This document shows positions 35,456 to 42,662 of a stretch of DNA of 42,662 nucleotides, one piece after another. The stretch comes from Hyphomicrobium_A sp964620915. Lineage in GTDB: Bacteria > Pseudomonadota > Alphaproteobacteria > Rhizobiales > Hyphomicrobiaceae. The stretch's first letter is position 1, and each line of letters opens with the position of its first letter. A program made the position numbers and the translations under genes. Under the pieces are notes generated by a model, which worked only from the letters and a program-made list of their open reading frames with translations, searched no databases and was not told the DNA's origin. The stretch is from assembly GCA_964620915.1 (NCBI GenBank), contig CAZUKP010000027.1:1-42662 (forward strand). Direction: 5' to 3'.

Positions 35456-36703
35456 ATGATAACCGCCAGCCTCGTTGTCTCCTGCCTCATCTTCTTCTTG
35501 ATCGCCATCCGGCAGTGGCTGCCGTCAGCAATTCGCATCTGGCACATCATGGTCGCTGGCGCCGTCGCGCTATTGCTGTTAGGTGGAATTGCGCCGCTCT
35601 CCGCCTTCAAGGCGGTTGACTGGAACGTCATCGCCTACTTGTTCGGTGTCTTTGCCATCGCGTCGGCCCTTTATGACACGGGCATTTCGCATGCGATTGG
35701 CGACCGAATTGCAGCCTTCGAGCATCCAAGCCTTGCGCTACTCGCCCTTATCGTGACCACGGGGCTGTGTTCAGCGATCCTCACCAACGATGCAGCCGCC
35801 GTCATCGGAACGCCTATCGTTCTCATGCTTGCACAGGCGCTTCGCCAGCCCGCGGTGCCGCTTCTGATTGCGCTATGCGCCGCCGTCACCGTCGGAAGCA
35901 TGATCAGTCCCGTCGGTAATCCGCAGAACATCCTCATCGCCACCAAGGGCCACTTCGGCAATCCTGTCGCAACGTTCGCGCTGTGGCTCACCATTCCGAC
36001 CATCGCTTCACTAGCGTTCGTCTTCTTTTGGTCGCGCCGCTTGATCGCAAAGGCTTCGCGCACAGCGCGGACCCTCGTCCACGATCTGCCGGATCCGGCC
36101 GAAGGAGCGCGCCTCTGGCCCGCTTACTTGGCAACAGGTCTGTTGGTATTTCTGATCATCGCCGACAGCATACTGCAGGGACTAGGAAACGAGGCCACGC
36201 TGCCCTTCGGCATCGCAAGCCTGATCGCCTGCACACCGATCTTCTTGTTCGGCGACCGCCGTGTTCAAACGTTTAAGGAGGTCGATTGGCCGACCCTTGC
36301 ATTCTTCGTTGCGATGTTTGTCGTCACAGGGTCGCTGCTGCAGTCCGGCTCTCTGCAGACCATGCTTGGATCGATGCAATCGCGACTGGACGAACCCCCG
36401 ATCACGGCAATGATCAGCTTCTGGGCGAGCCAGCTGTTCTCCAACGTCCCTGTTGTGGAGATCTATCTCAATCTCCTGCAGGAACGCGATATCCCCAACT
36501 TGATGATGCTGGCGGGAATCTCCACTCTGGCCGGCAATCTTTTCATCATCAGCGCGGCCAGTAACGTCATCGTCGTCCAACAGGCAGAGCGTTTCGGTCA
36601 AACCCCTTTTACCTTCTGGCAGTTCACCTTCGCCGTGCTCCCTATCACAATCGTATCCGTCGCCCTGACCTACGGATGGATTATCTGGATGGGGGAAGTC
36701 TGA
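35456..36703 (+). CDS. ArsB/NhaD-type ion transporter
   Basis: 415 residues from ATG 35456; the frame is open 65 codons further upstream but that part overlaps the MFS start and lacks a membrane segment. Ion-transporter superfamily fold (ArsB/NhaD/SLC13-like), about ten or eleven helices. Visible: AILTNDAAAVIGTPIVLML (the conserved NDA motif of this superfamily), SMISPVGNPQNILIATKGH, and SQLFSNVPVVEIYLNLL. The exact ion is not clear (arsenite, sodium/proton or organic anion). No arsR or arsC is nearby. Confidence 0.8.
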   Translation: MITASLVVSCLIFFLIAIRQWLPSAIRIWHIMVAGAVALLLLGGIAPLSAFKAVDWNVIAYLFGVFAIASALYDTGISHAIGDRIAAFEHPSLALLALIVTTGLCSAILTNDAAAVIGTPIVLMLAQALRQPAVPLLIALCAAVTVGSMISPVGNPQNILIATKGHFGNPVATFALWLTIPTIASLAFVFFWSRRLIAKASRTARTLVHDLPDPAEGARLWPAYLATGLLVFLIIADSILQGLGNEATLPFGIASLIACTPIFLFGDRRVQTFKEVDWPTLAFFVAMFVVTGSLLQSGSLQTMLGSMQSRLDEPPITAMISFWASQLFSNVPVVEIYLNLLQERDIPNLMMLAGISTLAGNLFIISAASNVIVVQQAERFGQTPFTFWQFTFAVLPITIVSVALTYGWIIWMGEV

Positions 36704-36751
36704 GACCGTTGACTCGCGTGCCGTCTCTCCGCCATGCCGCCATCAGAATTC

Positions 36752-36780
36752 AAAAAGGCCCGCGCCAGATGGCCGGGCCC
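36752..36780 (-). terminator. Terminator of the displaced rpsD 3' end
   Basis: GGCCCGCGCC-agat-GGCCGGGCCC hairpin with a T-run on the minus strand (36756-36752), matching the one behind the intact rpsD at 39111-39146. Confidence 0.6.
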
Positions 36781-36802
36781 CTTCGTTGATCTGGAATCTC
36801 AA

Positions 36803-36937
36803 TTAGCGCGAGTAGAACTCGACCACCAGGTTCGGCTCCATATGCACAGGATAGGGCACATCCGACATTGCTGGAACGCGCACGAACTTGGCCACCATCT
36901 TATTGTGGTCCGCCTCGATGTATTCGGGAACGTCGCG
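36803..36937 (-). pseudogene. rpsD: Second, truncated 3' end of rpsD
   Basis: The last 44 residues of ribosomal protein S4 plus stop, in an intact frame (RDVPEYIEADHNKMVAKF… to …VVEFYSR). Compared with the complete rpsD at 39167-39784, four residues differ, all conservatively (D/E, L/M, T/S, I/V), and about nine of ten bases match by eye. The match continues past the stop through the terminator. The rest of the gene is absent. The geometry (same orientation, 2.2 kb apart, complete gene on the right) resembles the displaced 3' end left when an element inserts at a gene end. Confidence 0.8.
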
Positions 36938-37511
36938 GCCGGAGCCAATCGTCGTTTTAGATGACGTCCAGTTCAATATGGCTACTGTCCGCTTCAGTCG
37001 ACGGGTCTACGAGCGCGGCCCGCCCCCTCACCACCAGCCCCCCAAACTTATCCCCGCCCCTCTCCACGCCCCTATCCTCCCCGCACCGCTGTCCACATGG
37101 GACGCATCAGCTGAGCGGCTTTGCGGGACAGGGATGGTGCCCGGTTGAGGCAGCGCTCGCACCGTCGCGGGCGCTGACGCGAGGCTTAAGCTCGCTTCAA
37201 ATTCCGGGGCCGGCGATCGGGGCTGTGCGCAATGGCAACAGAGCGCACGGACGCCCGTCGGCAGCGGCGCCCCGCTTCAAGTCGCGGTGCGCAGCAGCTT
37301 GAGGTCCTGACGATGTGGCCCGGCGTTGGACGCCGAGGCCGGGCCGACAAGCGCGCTTCCGATGTGACCGCACCCCCGGCACGGCAAGCAACCGACGTGG
37401 GCGCCGAAAGGCTGCCGGATATGAAATCGGATGGCGGTCGTTTGGCGCCCGCGCTCCCTCGCTCTTTGATAGGCCTCGGGATGCAAGTCCGCGAGAACGA
37501 AGACACACGCC
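36938..37511. other. Intergenic DNA between the rpsD fragment and a small ORF
   Basis: No supported gene. A strong palindrome (GGCCCGGC at 37317-37324 with GCCGGGCC at 37338-37345) lies in the middle. Frames on both strands are arginine/proline-rich shadows. Confidence 0.45.
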
Positions 37512-37823
37512 ATGAGACGGCAAAGGATGGCTGCAGCGCGCAACGGCAAGGCAAAAGGCTCAGGCTTGCTCCAGACGAACGACCCCGAAACCTTCGAGGC
37601 GGAGCTCTTCGACCGCCTCGTCGCGTCGGCCTCCGGCCTGCCGCGCGTGTGCGTGCTGAAGCGGTGCCGCCGCCGCAAACGCTGCTTGGGCCCGGCCGCC
37701 GGCGGCGAACTGCCCTGCCAACGCCATCACCAAGGGCTCGCACGCACGCGCCTTGCCAGTGCGCTGAAGGTGCTCGGGTGGCCCAATTGCGATAACCGCG
37801 GCGCGCGCAAGAAGCGGCGCTAG
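37512..37823 (+). CDS. Arg/Cys-rich hypothetical protein
   Basis: 103 residues from ATG 37512. The middle holds a cysteine/arginine cluster (RVCVLKRCRRRKRCLGP…ELPCQRHH) that could be a metal site, after DPETFEAELFDRLVASASG. The C-terminus is very basic (NRGARKKRR). The composition is protein-like, but no clear ribosome-binding site is seen and an opposite-strand frame overlaps it. The family is not recognised. It may be DNA- or RNA-binding; that is a guess from charge only. Confidence 0.45.
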   Translation: MRRQRMAAARNGKAKGSGLLQTNDPETFEAELFDRLVASASGLPRVCVLKRCRRRKRCLGPAAGGELPCQRHHQGLARTRLASALKVLGWPNCDNRGARKKRR

Positions 37824-37856
37824 ATCGTGGCTGGAGACGCGCATCGATGCATCACA

Positions 37857-37936
37857 CGACATCCTACTGCCGACTGCCGACTGCTTACTGGCTACTGCCC
37901 TTTGCCGACTGCCTATTGCCCACTGCCTACTACCCC
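37857..37936 (+). repeat. Degenerate CTGCC(G/T)ACTGCC tandem repeat
   Basis: About eighty bases built from repeated ACTGCC/CTACTGCC units (for example …CTGCCGACTGCCGACTGC…). It lies just upstream of the PqiA-like gene, whose longer frame translates it into …LPTAYWLLPFADCLLPTAYY…, an unlikely protein start. It is probably slipped-strand sequence. Confidence 0.6.
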
Positions 37937-38038
37937 CACTCCGGCCCTAGTTTCGCCGCCCCGGCCGATTTCACTGGTAAGATAATGTGGCCGGCCCGGC
38001 CGCAAGACGCTGGGCCTTCGTTAGGGATTTTCACAACG

Positions 38039-39091
38039 ATGCGATTGGGTGGCCGGCGATTTCTCTTGAGCCTTGCCATCAGCGCTGCCGCAGTGTGTCT
38101 TGCGCTCGGCATCAGCCTGCCCATCATCAAGCTGACGAAGTTCGTCTTCTGGTCGAGTGAGTACTCGCTGATCTCCACCGTCGAGGTGTTGCTCAAGGAC
38201 GGCCAGACATTTCTCGGCATCATCGTCCTCGTTTTCTCGATCGTCTTTCCCTGCATCAAGCTGCTCTATCTCTTACTCGTCTCCACGCTTCCCGCGGCCG
38301 AGCTCAAACGCCAGGCCAAGCACCTCAAGGCGATCGAGTGGATCGGCAAATGGTCAATGCACGATGTGCTCGTTCTGGCCCTCACCATCTTCTTCCTGAA
38401 GAGCCAAGGCGTCTACGACGCAACAAGCCTGCCGGCGGTCTACTATTTTACAGCCGCTGTTCTACTGATGATGCTCTCTTACAGCTGGCTCAAGACCGAT
38501 GTCATTGCAGCAGCGGGTCCAGCGCTGGCGCCATCCGTTCCCAGACCGCTCTCAGCACTGAGAAATTTCCTGCTGAGCTTCTTGATCATCGTCGCGACGG
38601 TGTTCTTCGCGCTTGGCATCATCCTGCCCGTCATCCGCTTCACCACCGTTTATGTGTGGACCAATGAGCATTCCATCTTGTCGATCATCTATGCGCTCTA
38701 CGAGAGCAACGAGTACTTCCTGTGTGCGGTCGTTTTCGCCGTTTCGATCTTCTTCCCGTTTCTCAAGCTGTTCTACCTGCTGACGCTCGTCACTTCGCCG
38801 GACCTGTCGCCCGAGTTCCGGCAGAAGTCGATCACGACCATGGAATGGCTCGGCCGCTACTCGATGACCGACGTCATGGTGCTCGCCTTGATGATTTTCT
38901 ACGTGAACTCGTCCGGCTACACCGAGGCCGTCGTCATGCCGGGCGTCTATTTCTTTGCCGCTTCCGCGCTCATCACGATGCTCGCCTACGGATGGGCCAA
39001 CACAGTGCCGGCGCCAAGGCGCCCACAGTCCCCTCCTGGCGAGGTCGTGACACTGCCCACCAATCCCGGCCGCCGGCACCGTCCGGCCTGA
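38039..39091 (+). CDS. Membrane protein with two PqiA-like domains
   Basis: 350 residues from ATG 38039, with AGGGA upstream; the longer frame (37847) starts in repeat sequence. The two halves (about 1-160 and 165-330) are clear internal duplicates: ALGISLPIIKLTKF versus ALGIILPVIRFTTV, KWSMHDVLVLALTIF versus RYSMTDVMVLALMIF, and matching YYFTAAVLL… versus YFFAASALI… segments; each has four membrane helices. This resembles paraquat-inducible protein A (PqiA) domains, but the zinc-ribbon CxxC cysteines of PqiA are missing. PqiA partners (PqiB/MlaD-type) are absent. It is the main cargo between the two rpsD 3' ends. Confidence 0.7.
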   Translation: MRLGGRRFLLSLAISAAAVCLALGISLPIIKLTKFVFWSSEYSLISTVEVLLKDGQTFLGIIVLVFSIVFPCIKLLYLLLVSTLPAAELKRQAKHLKAIEWIGKWSMHDVLVLALTIFFLKSQGVYDATSLPAVYYFTAAVLLMMLSYSWLKTDVIAAAGPALAPSVPRPLSALRNFLLSFLIIVATVFFALGIILPVIRFTTVYVWTNEHSILSIIYALYESNEYFLCAVVFAVSIFFPFLKLFYLLTLVTSPDLSPEFRQKSITTMEWLGRYSMTDVMVLALMIFYVNSSGYTEAVVMPGVYFFAASALITMLAYGWANTVPAPRRPQSPPGEVVTLPTNPGRRHRPA

Positions 39092-39110
39092 AAGGACATG
39101 GAGGACATCA

Positions 39111-39146
39111 AAAACAAAAAGGGCCCGCGCCAATGGCCGGGCCCCT
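39111..39146 (-). terminator. Intrinsic terminator of rpsD
   Basis: On the minus strand GGGGCCCGGCC-att-GGCGCGGGCCC is followed by TTTTTGTTTTT. It lies 20 bases after the rpsD stop. The same structure occurs behind the rpsD fragment at 36752-36780. Confidence 0.85.
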
Positions 39147-39166
39147 TCTTTGATCTGGAAACTGAG

Positions 39167-39784
39167 TTAGCGCGAGTAGAACTCGACCACCAGGTTCGGT
39201 TCCATGTGCACAGGATAGGGGATATCCGTCAGGGCGGGAACGCGCACGAACTTGGCTACCATTTTGTTGTGGTCCGCATCGATGTATTCGGGAACGTCGC
39301 GTTCGGGGCTCTTGATCGCCTCGAGCACCAGCGGAAGCTGACGCGCTTTTTCCCTAACTTCGATAACGTCGCCGATCCGGCACCGGAAGCTCGGAACCGT
39401 TACGCGGCGGCCGTTGACAGTCACGTGCCCATGGCTGACGAACTGGCGTGCGGCAAACACGGTCGGCACGAATTTGGCCCGGTAAACGACGGCGTCGAGC
39501 CGGCGCTCCAACAGGCCGACCACATGCTCAGACGTCGAGCCCTTGAGGCGCACCGCTTCGGTATAGATGCGGTGAAATTGGCGCTCTGTGATGTTGCCGT
39601 AGTAGCCCTTCAGCTTCTGCTTGGCCTTGAGCTGCTGGCCATAGTCCGAAAGTTTGCTCATACGGCGGTCGCCGTGCTGGCCCGGGCGGGACTCTCGCCG
39701 GTTGATCGGGCTCTTGGGGCGGCCCCAGATATTCTCGCCCAGACGGCGATCGATCTTATGCTTGGCGCGAACGCGCTTGGTCAT
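39167..39784 (-). CDS. rpsD: 30S ribosomal protein S4
   Basis: 205 residues from ATG 39782-39784 (GGAG eight bases upstream). Primary 16S rRNA-binding protein of the small subunit body and usually a translational repressor of its own operon. It has the N-terminal TKRVRAKHKIDRRLGENIWGRP…, the S4 RNA-binding domain around RLDAVVYRAKFVPTVFAARQFVSHGHVTVNG, and the C-terminal PEYIDADHNKMVAKFVRVP…VVEFYSR. It is monocistronic here, flanked by its own terminator. Confidence 0.97.
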   Translation of the reverse strand: MTKRVRAKHKIDRRLGENIWGRPKSPINRRESRPGQHGDRRMSKLSDYGQQLKAKQKLKGYYGNITERQFHRIYTEAVRLKGSTSEHVVGLLERRLDAVVYRAKFVPTVFAARQFVSHGHVTVNGRRVTVPSFRCRIGDVIEVREKARQLPLVLEAIKSPERDVPEYIDADHNKMVAKFVRVPALTDIPYPVHMEPNLVVEFYSR

Positions 39785-39903
39785 TAACAGCACTCCAACG
39801 TTGTATTTGCCTTAGCTTCGTGGAGCGCCCCTTCCTTTGTCCCGAAGGCCGGGAAAGGCCCTGGAACCGACAGGCGGCGCCCTCAGGGGCGTCGCCGCAG
39901 GTG

Positions 39904-39942
39904 CGCAAATAAACACGCGGGCCATTGCCCATGACCCGCGTG
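39904..39942 (-). terminator. Terminator of the secreted hypothetical gene at 40014
   Basis: CACGCGGG (39914-39921) and CCCGCGTG (39935-39942) form an eight-bp stem; on the minus strand it is followed by TTTATTT. It lies 70 bases past the stop of the minus-strand gene and 120 bases before rpsD. Confidence 0.7.
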
Positions 39943-40013
39943 AAGAGGGGTAAATAGCGGGACCGAGGCCCCGCGTCAACTGATGCTGGAATAAGCCCGC
40001 GTTTCCTGCCCAC

Positions 40014-40619
40014 CTACTCCTTCGGGGCAGCAGCGGCTGCCGCAGCAGCCGCGGCAGGCGCGGCTGGCGACGTGGCGGCGGCGAGCGCAGGCCCGGTTGC
40101 CACATAGGCAGCGATCAACTCCTTGACCTTCGACTTCTGCTCATCGGTGCATGTCTGCGCTTCGCGCTTTTCCTCAGAGATGACGACCTCCTTGTCACCA
40201 TCCTTCTCGACGAGCTTCACGCGCCCGGTCAAAAGCATCACCGTCGTCAGGTGCAACTGATTCATGTACACGAGCTGCTGAGGCGTCCACTTCTTGGTCT
40301 CTGCATGACGCCGCATCAACGAGGTGTGGTTGTCGACTTGCTCCTGTGCCAGTTCGCAAACCTGAGCATGCGCTGAAAGCCGGCCGACGCGGATGACCTC
40401 GCGCGCGACATCGAGCGGGACCATCACGTCATCCTTTTTCGTCTTGTCGATTTGGATCGTCTCGCCATTCGGTTTGGTGAAAGCTTCCGGCGTCAGCGAC
40501 CACGCGTAATCCATAAACGTTAGTGTCGCCTTCTCGCTCAGCTCTTGTGCATGGACAGGCGCCGCCGCAACCCCGGCGACCAACATGGCAACAGCCCACA
40601 TTTTCCCCGCCATTCTCAT
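40014..40619 (-). CDS. Secreted hypothetical protein with Ala/Pro-rich tail
   Basis: 201 residues from ATG 40617-40619 (GGGAG nine bases upstream; an ATG three codons earlier is too close to that site). Signal peptide WAVAMLVAGVAAAPVHA, then a helical domain (KATLTFMDYAWSLTPEAF…, CELAQEQVDNHTSLMRRHAETKKWTPQQLVYMNQLHLTTVML, KSKVKELIAAYVATGP) with two cysteines, ending in a low-complexity Ala/Pro tail. I do not recognise the family. Transcribed toward rpsD but separated by a terminator. Confidence 0.75.
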   Translation of the reverse strand: MRMAGKMWAVAMLVAGVAAAPVHAQELSEKATLTFMDYAWSLTPEAFTKPNGETIQIDKTKKDDVMVPLDVAREVIRVGRLSAHAQVCELAQEQVDNHTSLMRRHAETKKWTPQQLVYMNQLHLTTVMLLTGRVKLVEKDGDKEVVISEEKREAQTCTDEQKSKVKELIAAYVATGPALAAATSPAAPAAAAAAAAAAPKE

Positions 40620-40758
40620 GATCCGCATCTCCCGAACCGGCCTTGTGTTATGTTGTTACAATTACTGCCCGTATGCCACTGTTGGGCCCCCACCGGGCGA
40701 ACTCACTGCACATTCGAGCGGCATCGCTCAGCCCTAAACTTGTCCAGAAAATGGCGGA

Positions 40759-42027
40759 TTACGAGGACTGTTTACGGCCCTGCCCCTTGCCTTTTGCCAG
40801 AGTTGCAACAATACCACGCAGTGTGCGCACTTCTTGCGCCGTCGCCTGCATGCGCGACAGCATTGTCCTTAGATTCCGCACCACTGTGGCACGTTTGTGC
40901 CCTGGATTGAAAAAACCCAGCCGCTCCAGTTCGGTCTCCAGATGTTCAAAGAACCCTACGAGTTCTTCTTTGGTGGCAGGCTGGTCGTTTCCGAGGTTGA
41001 GCCCTGTGGAAATGGGCCGCTCGTATGTCGTCACGCGCCCTAAGCTCTGCTCCTCGCTTGTGCGCATCCATTCATATCCGATGATGAGCACAGCCTGGGC
41101 CAGGTTGAGCGAGGCGAACCGGGTGTTCACTGGGATCATGATCAACACATCCGCATTGGCGACCTCGATATTCTCCAGACCGCTGCGCTCGCGACCAAAA
41201 AGCACCCCGCAGCGTTGGCCTTGCGCTATGCGCTTGCGCATTTCGGCCACCGCCTCGATCGGCGTCATCACCGGTTTGCGCAAGTCGCGCTGGCGCGCCG
41301 TGGTCGCACAAAGCCAATTGAGATCGCGAATGCTCTCATCCAAGCTGGAAAATGCAGCAGCATCATCGATCACATAGTTCGCCCCCGAAGCGGCAATGCG
41401 AGCCTTTTCATTGGGCCAACCATCGCGCGGCGCGATGAGACGCAGGGAGTCAAGACCGAAGTTCGCCATGGCCCGCGCCACCATGCCGATGTTGTCGGCA
41501 AGCTGAGGCTCCATCAGAATGACCGCCGGACTTTCATCTTCGCCCGCAAATGGCTCACCTTTTACATGCTGACGGCGAAGGCCATGGCGCAGCTTACGCA
41601 GCACGCGCCGGGCCCAGTACCAATACTTTTCACCCGACCATGTCTTGGCCAGCTCTTCGAGGCTGTCTGCGTGCAGCTTGCGATCGCCGTTGCCGGCAAT
41701 GCGCACGCGGCCATCGCCGATCGTAATCTCCCGATGAGCGTTGGCGAACGCATCGAAACTCGTCAACCCTTCTAACTCGATGCGCCGCCGGCACCCCGGA
41801 CACGACGCCGCATCAACGCTGCAACGTTCTTCGGCGCAATAAACGAGCAGGGGCTCGAGCGTTGATCGATCGAGGCCAGGAACCGCCAGGCTCTCAAGCC
41901 CCGCATCGATCGTCATTTCATGGCAGGCGCGCACGACGTCCACCACCGCCACGCCAGTATCTGCGATCTGCGGCACGCGCCGCCCCTCTGCGTCGCTATT
42001 GATGTTGACGAGGGGATCAAAGCTCAT
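40759..42027 (-). CDS. DUF433 - cysteine cluster - TrmJ-type RNA methyltransferase fusion
   Basis: 422 residues from ATG 42025-42027. N-terminal DUF433 domain (about 1-65: VPQIADTGVAVVDVVRACHE, LDRSTLEPLLVYCAEER), then four cysteines C-x4-C-x6-C-x2-C (64, 69, 76, 79) followed by RRR, an unassigned basic linker (about 80-165), and a SpoU/TrmJ methyltransferase (about 165-330: AVILMEPQLADNIGMVARAMANFG, APRDGWPNEKA, GVLFGRERSGLEN, SLNLAQAVLIIGYEW) with a helical C-terminus ending …IVATLAKGK. TrmJ methylates 2'-O of nucleotide 32 in tRNAs. The methyltransferase part has no good start of its own, only a GTG at residue 142 without a Shine-Dalgarno, so the fusion is probably real. Divergent from icd. 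Confidence 0.8.
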   Translation of the reverse strand: MSFDPLVNINSDAEGRRVPQIADTGVAVVDVVRACHEMTIDAGLESLAVPGLDRSTLEPLLVYCAEERCSVDAASCPGCRRRIELEGLTSFDAFANAHREITIGDGRVRIAGNGDRKLHADSLEELAKTWSGEKYWYWARRVLRKLRHGLRRQHVKGEPFAGEDESPAVILMEPQLADNIGMVARAMANFGLDSLRLIAPRDGWPNEKARIAASGANYVIDDAAAFSSLDESIRDLNWLCATTARQRDLRKPVMTPIEAVAEMRKRIAQGQRCGVLFGRERSGLENIEVANADVLIMIPVNTRFASLNLAQAVLIIGYEWMRTSEEQSLGRVTTYERPISTGLNLGNDQPATKEELVGFFEHLETELERLGFFNPGHKRATVVRNLRTMLSRMQATAQEVRTLRGIVATLAKGKGQGRKQSS

Positions 42028-42110
42028 AGCCTGAGGTCTCTTGTTGGGCGCACCCAGCGCAGATATGGTGCCGCCAAAATCACTTCCCTCCCCCGATCCG
42101 AGGCCATTAC

Positions 42111-42662
42111 ATGACAAAGATCAAGGTGACCGGCACCGTCGTTGAACTCGACGGCGACGAGATGACCCGCATCATCTGGGAGCTTATAAAAGGCAAGCTC
42201 ATCGAACCCTATATCGATCTGCCGATCGACTACTACGACCTCAGCATCCAGAACCGCGACAAGACCGACGACCAGGTCACCATCGACGCTGCTACCGCCA
42301 TCAAGAAGCATGGCGTCGGAGTCAAGTGCGCGACCATCACGCCCGATGAGGCCCGCGTCGATGAGTTTGGGCTCAAAAAGATGTGGAGGAGCCCCAACGG
42401 CACCATCCGCAACATCCTCGGCGGCGTTATTTTTCGCGAACCCATCATCTGCTCCAACGTACCTCGCCTCGTGCCGGGTTGGACGGCGCCCATCATCATC
42501 GGCCGCCACGCATTCGGCGACCAATACCGCGCGACCGATTTCCTTTTCCCGGGCCCAGGCAACCTCACCATCAAATTCGTCGGCGAGGACGGCACCGTGA
42601 TCGAAAAGGAGGTGTTCCAGGCTCCCGGCAGCGGCATTGCCATGGCCATGTACAATCTCGAC
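42111..42662 (+). CDS. icd: Isocitrate dehydrogenase, NADP type (5' part)
   Basis: First 184 codons; the gene continues beyond the window. Oxidative decarboxylation of isocitrate in the TCA cycle, eukaryotic/alphaproteobacterial type: KVTGTVVELDGDEMTRIIW at the start, then the VKCATITPDEARV region and the isocitrate-binding WRSPNGTIRNILGGVIFREPI segment. The start is ATG 42111, 83 bases from the divergent DUF433-TrmJ gene. Confidence 0.95.
   Translation, partial: MTKIKVTGTVVELDGDEMTRIIWELIKGKLIEPYIDLPIDYYDLSIQNRDKTDDQVTIDAATAIKKHGVGVKCATITPDEARVDEFGLKKMWRSPNGTIRNILGGVIFREPIICSNVPRLVPGWTAPIIIGRHAFGDQYRATDFLFPGPGNLTIKFVGEDGTVIEKEVFQAPGSGIAMAMYNLD

Noticed and set aside
37186..37743. Minus-strand frame of 185 codons
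   Set aside because: Arginine/serine-rich, overlaps other frames, no homology-like motifs; likely a GC-bias shadow.

Overview
The window is GC-rich chromosomal DNA from an alphaproteobacterium, most likely of the Hyphomicrobiales (Hyphomicrobium/Filomicrobium-like). This rests on the proteins themselves: an F1-ATPase inhibitor zeta subunit, the purC-purS-purQ...purL-bolA-grxD order, a 205-residue ribosomal protein S4, a short-type IlvB/IlvN/IlvC set, NADP-isocitrate dehydrogenase, and a DUF433 domain. The species is inferred, not proven.

Layout. 1-6.45 kb: an accessory segment ending in an intact tRNA-Lys(CTT). A perfect 48-bp copy of the tRNA 3' half lies 6 kb away, so the stretch looks like an integrated element. 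Its main cargo is a giant RTX/cadherin-like/beta-helix adhesin containing an 899-bp exact tandem duplication. 6.6-9.8 kb: a divergent MreB whose frame has no normal start codon upstream of its first ATP-binding motif, then leuA preceded by a promoter, a Leu/Ile-rich leader peptide and hairpins (an attenuator). 9.8-12.1 kb: a PhzF-like epimerase and two paralogous small secreted six-cysteine proteins. 12.1-16.3 kb: an ilvB-(hypothetical)-ilvN-ilvC operon whose ilvC has lost about 40 bp and is frameshifted. 16.2-22.7 kb: miaA, an OprB-type porin, a CDGSH iron-sulfur protein, an AGCS amino-acid:sodium symporter with a UspA partner, and an orphan Leu/Ile/Val-type binding protein. 22.8-32.5 kb: purine synthesis (purB, purC, purS, purQ, purL) with a DJ-1/PfpI protein, an RBBP9-like hydrolase, the ATPase zeta subunit, then bolA and a monothiol glutaredoxin. 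32.5-36.7 kb: a lipoprotein, an MFS transporter with a coupled 47-residue ORF, and an ArsB/NhaD-type ion transporter. 36.7-39.8 kb: rpsD with a second, diverged 3' end of rpsD 2.2 kb away, enclosing a duplicated-domain PqiA-like membrane protein; the geometry resembles the tRNA-Lys element. 39.8-42.66 kb: a secreted hypothetical protein, a DUF433-TrmJ fusion, and the start of icd.

How the genes work together. leuA and ilvBNC form the branched-chain amino-acid pathway (with the ilvC lesion as the outstanding question), and the pur genes cover several consecutive IMP-synthesis steps, including the three-subunit FGAM synthetase PurS/PurQ/PurL. BolA and the CGFS glutaredoxin form the usual iron-sulfur/iron-sensing pair. 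No CRISPR array, rRNA, intact transposase or integrase was seen. The most unusual features are the two element-like duplications at gene 3' ends, the broken ilvC, the start of mreB, the secreted cysteine-rich pair and the DUF433-TrmJ fusion.
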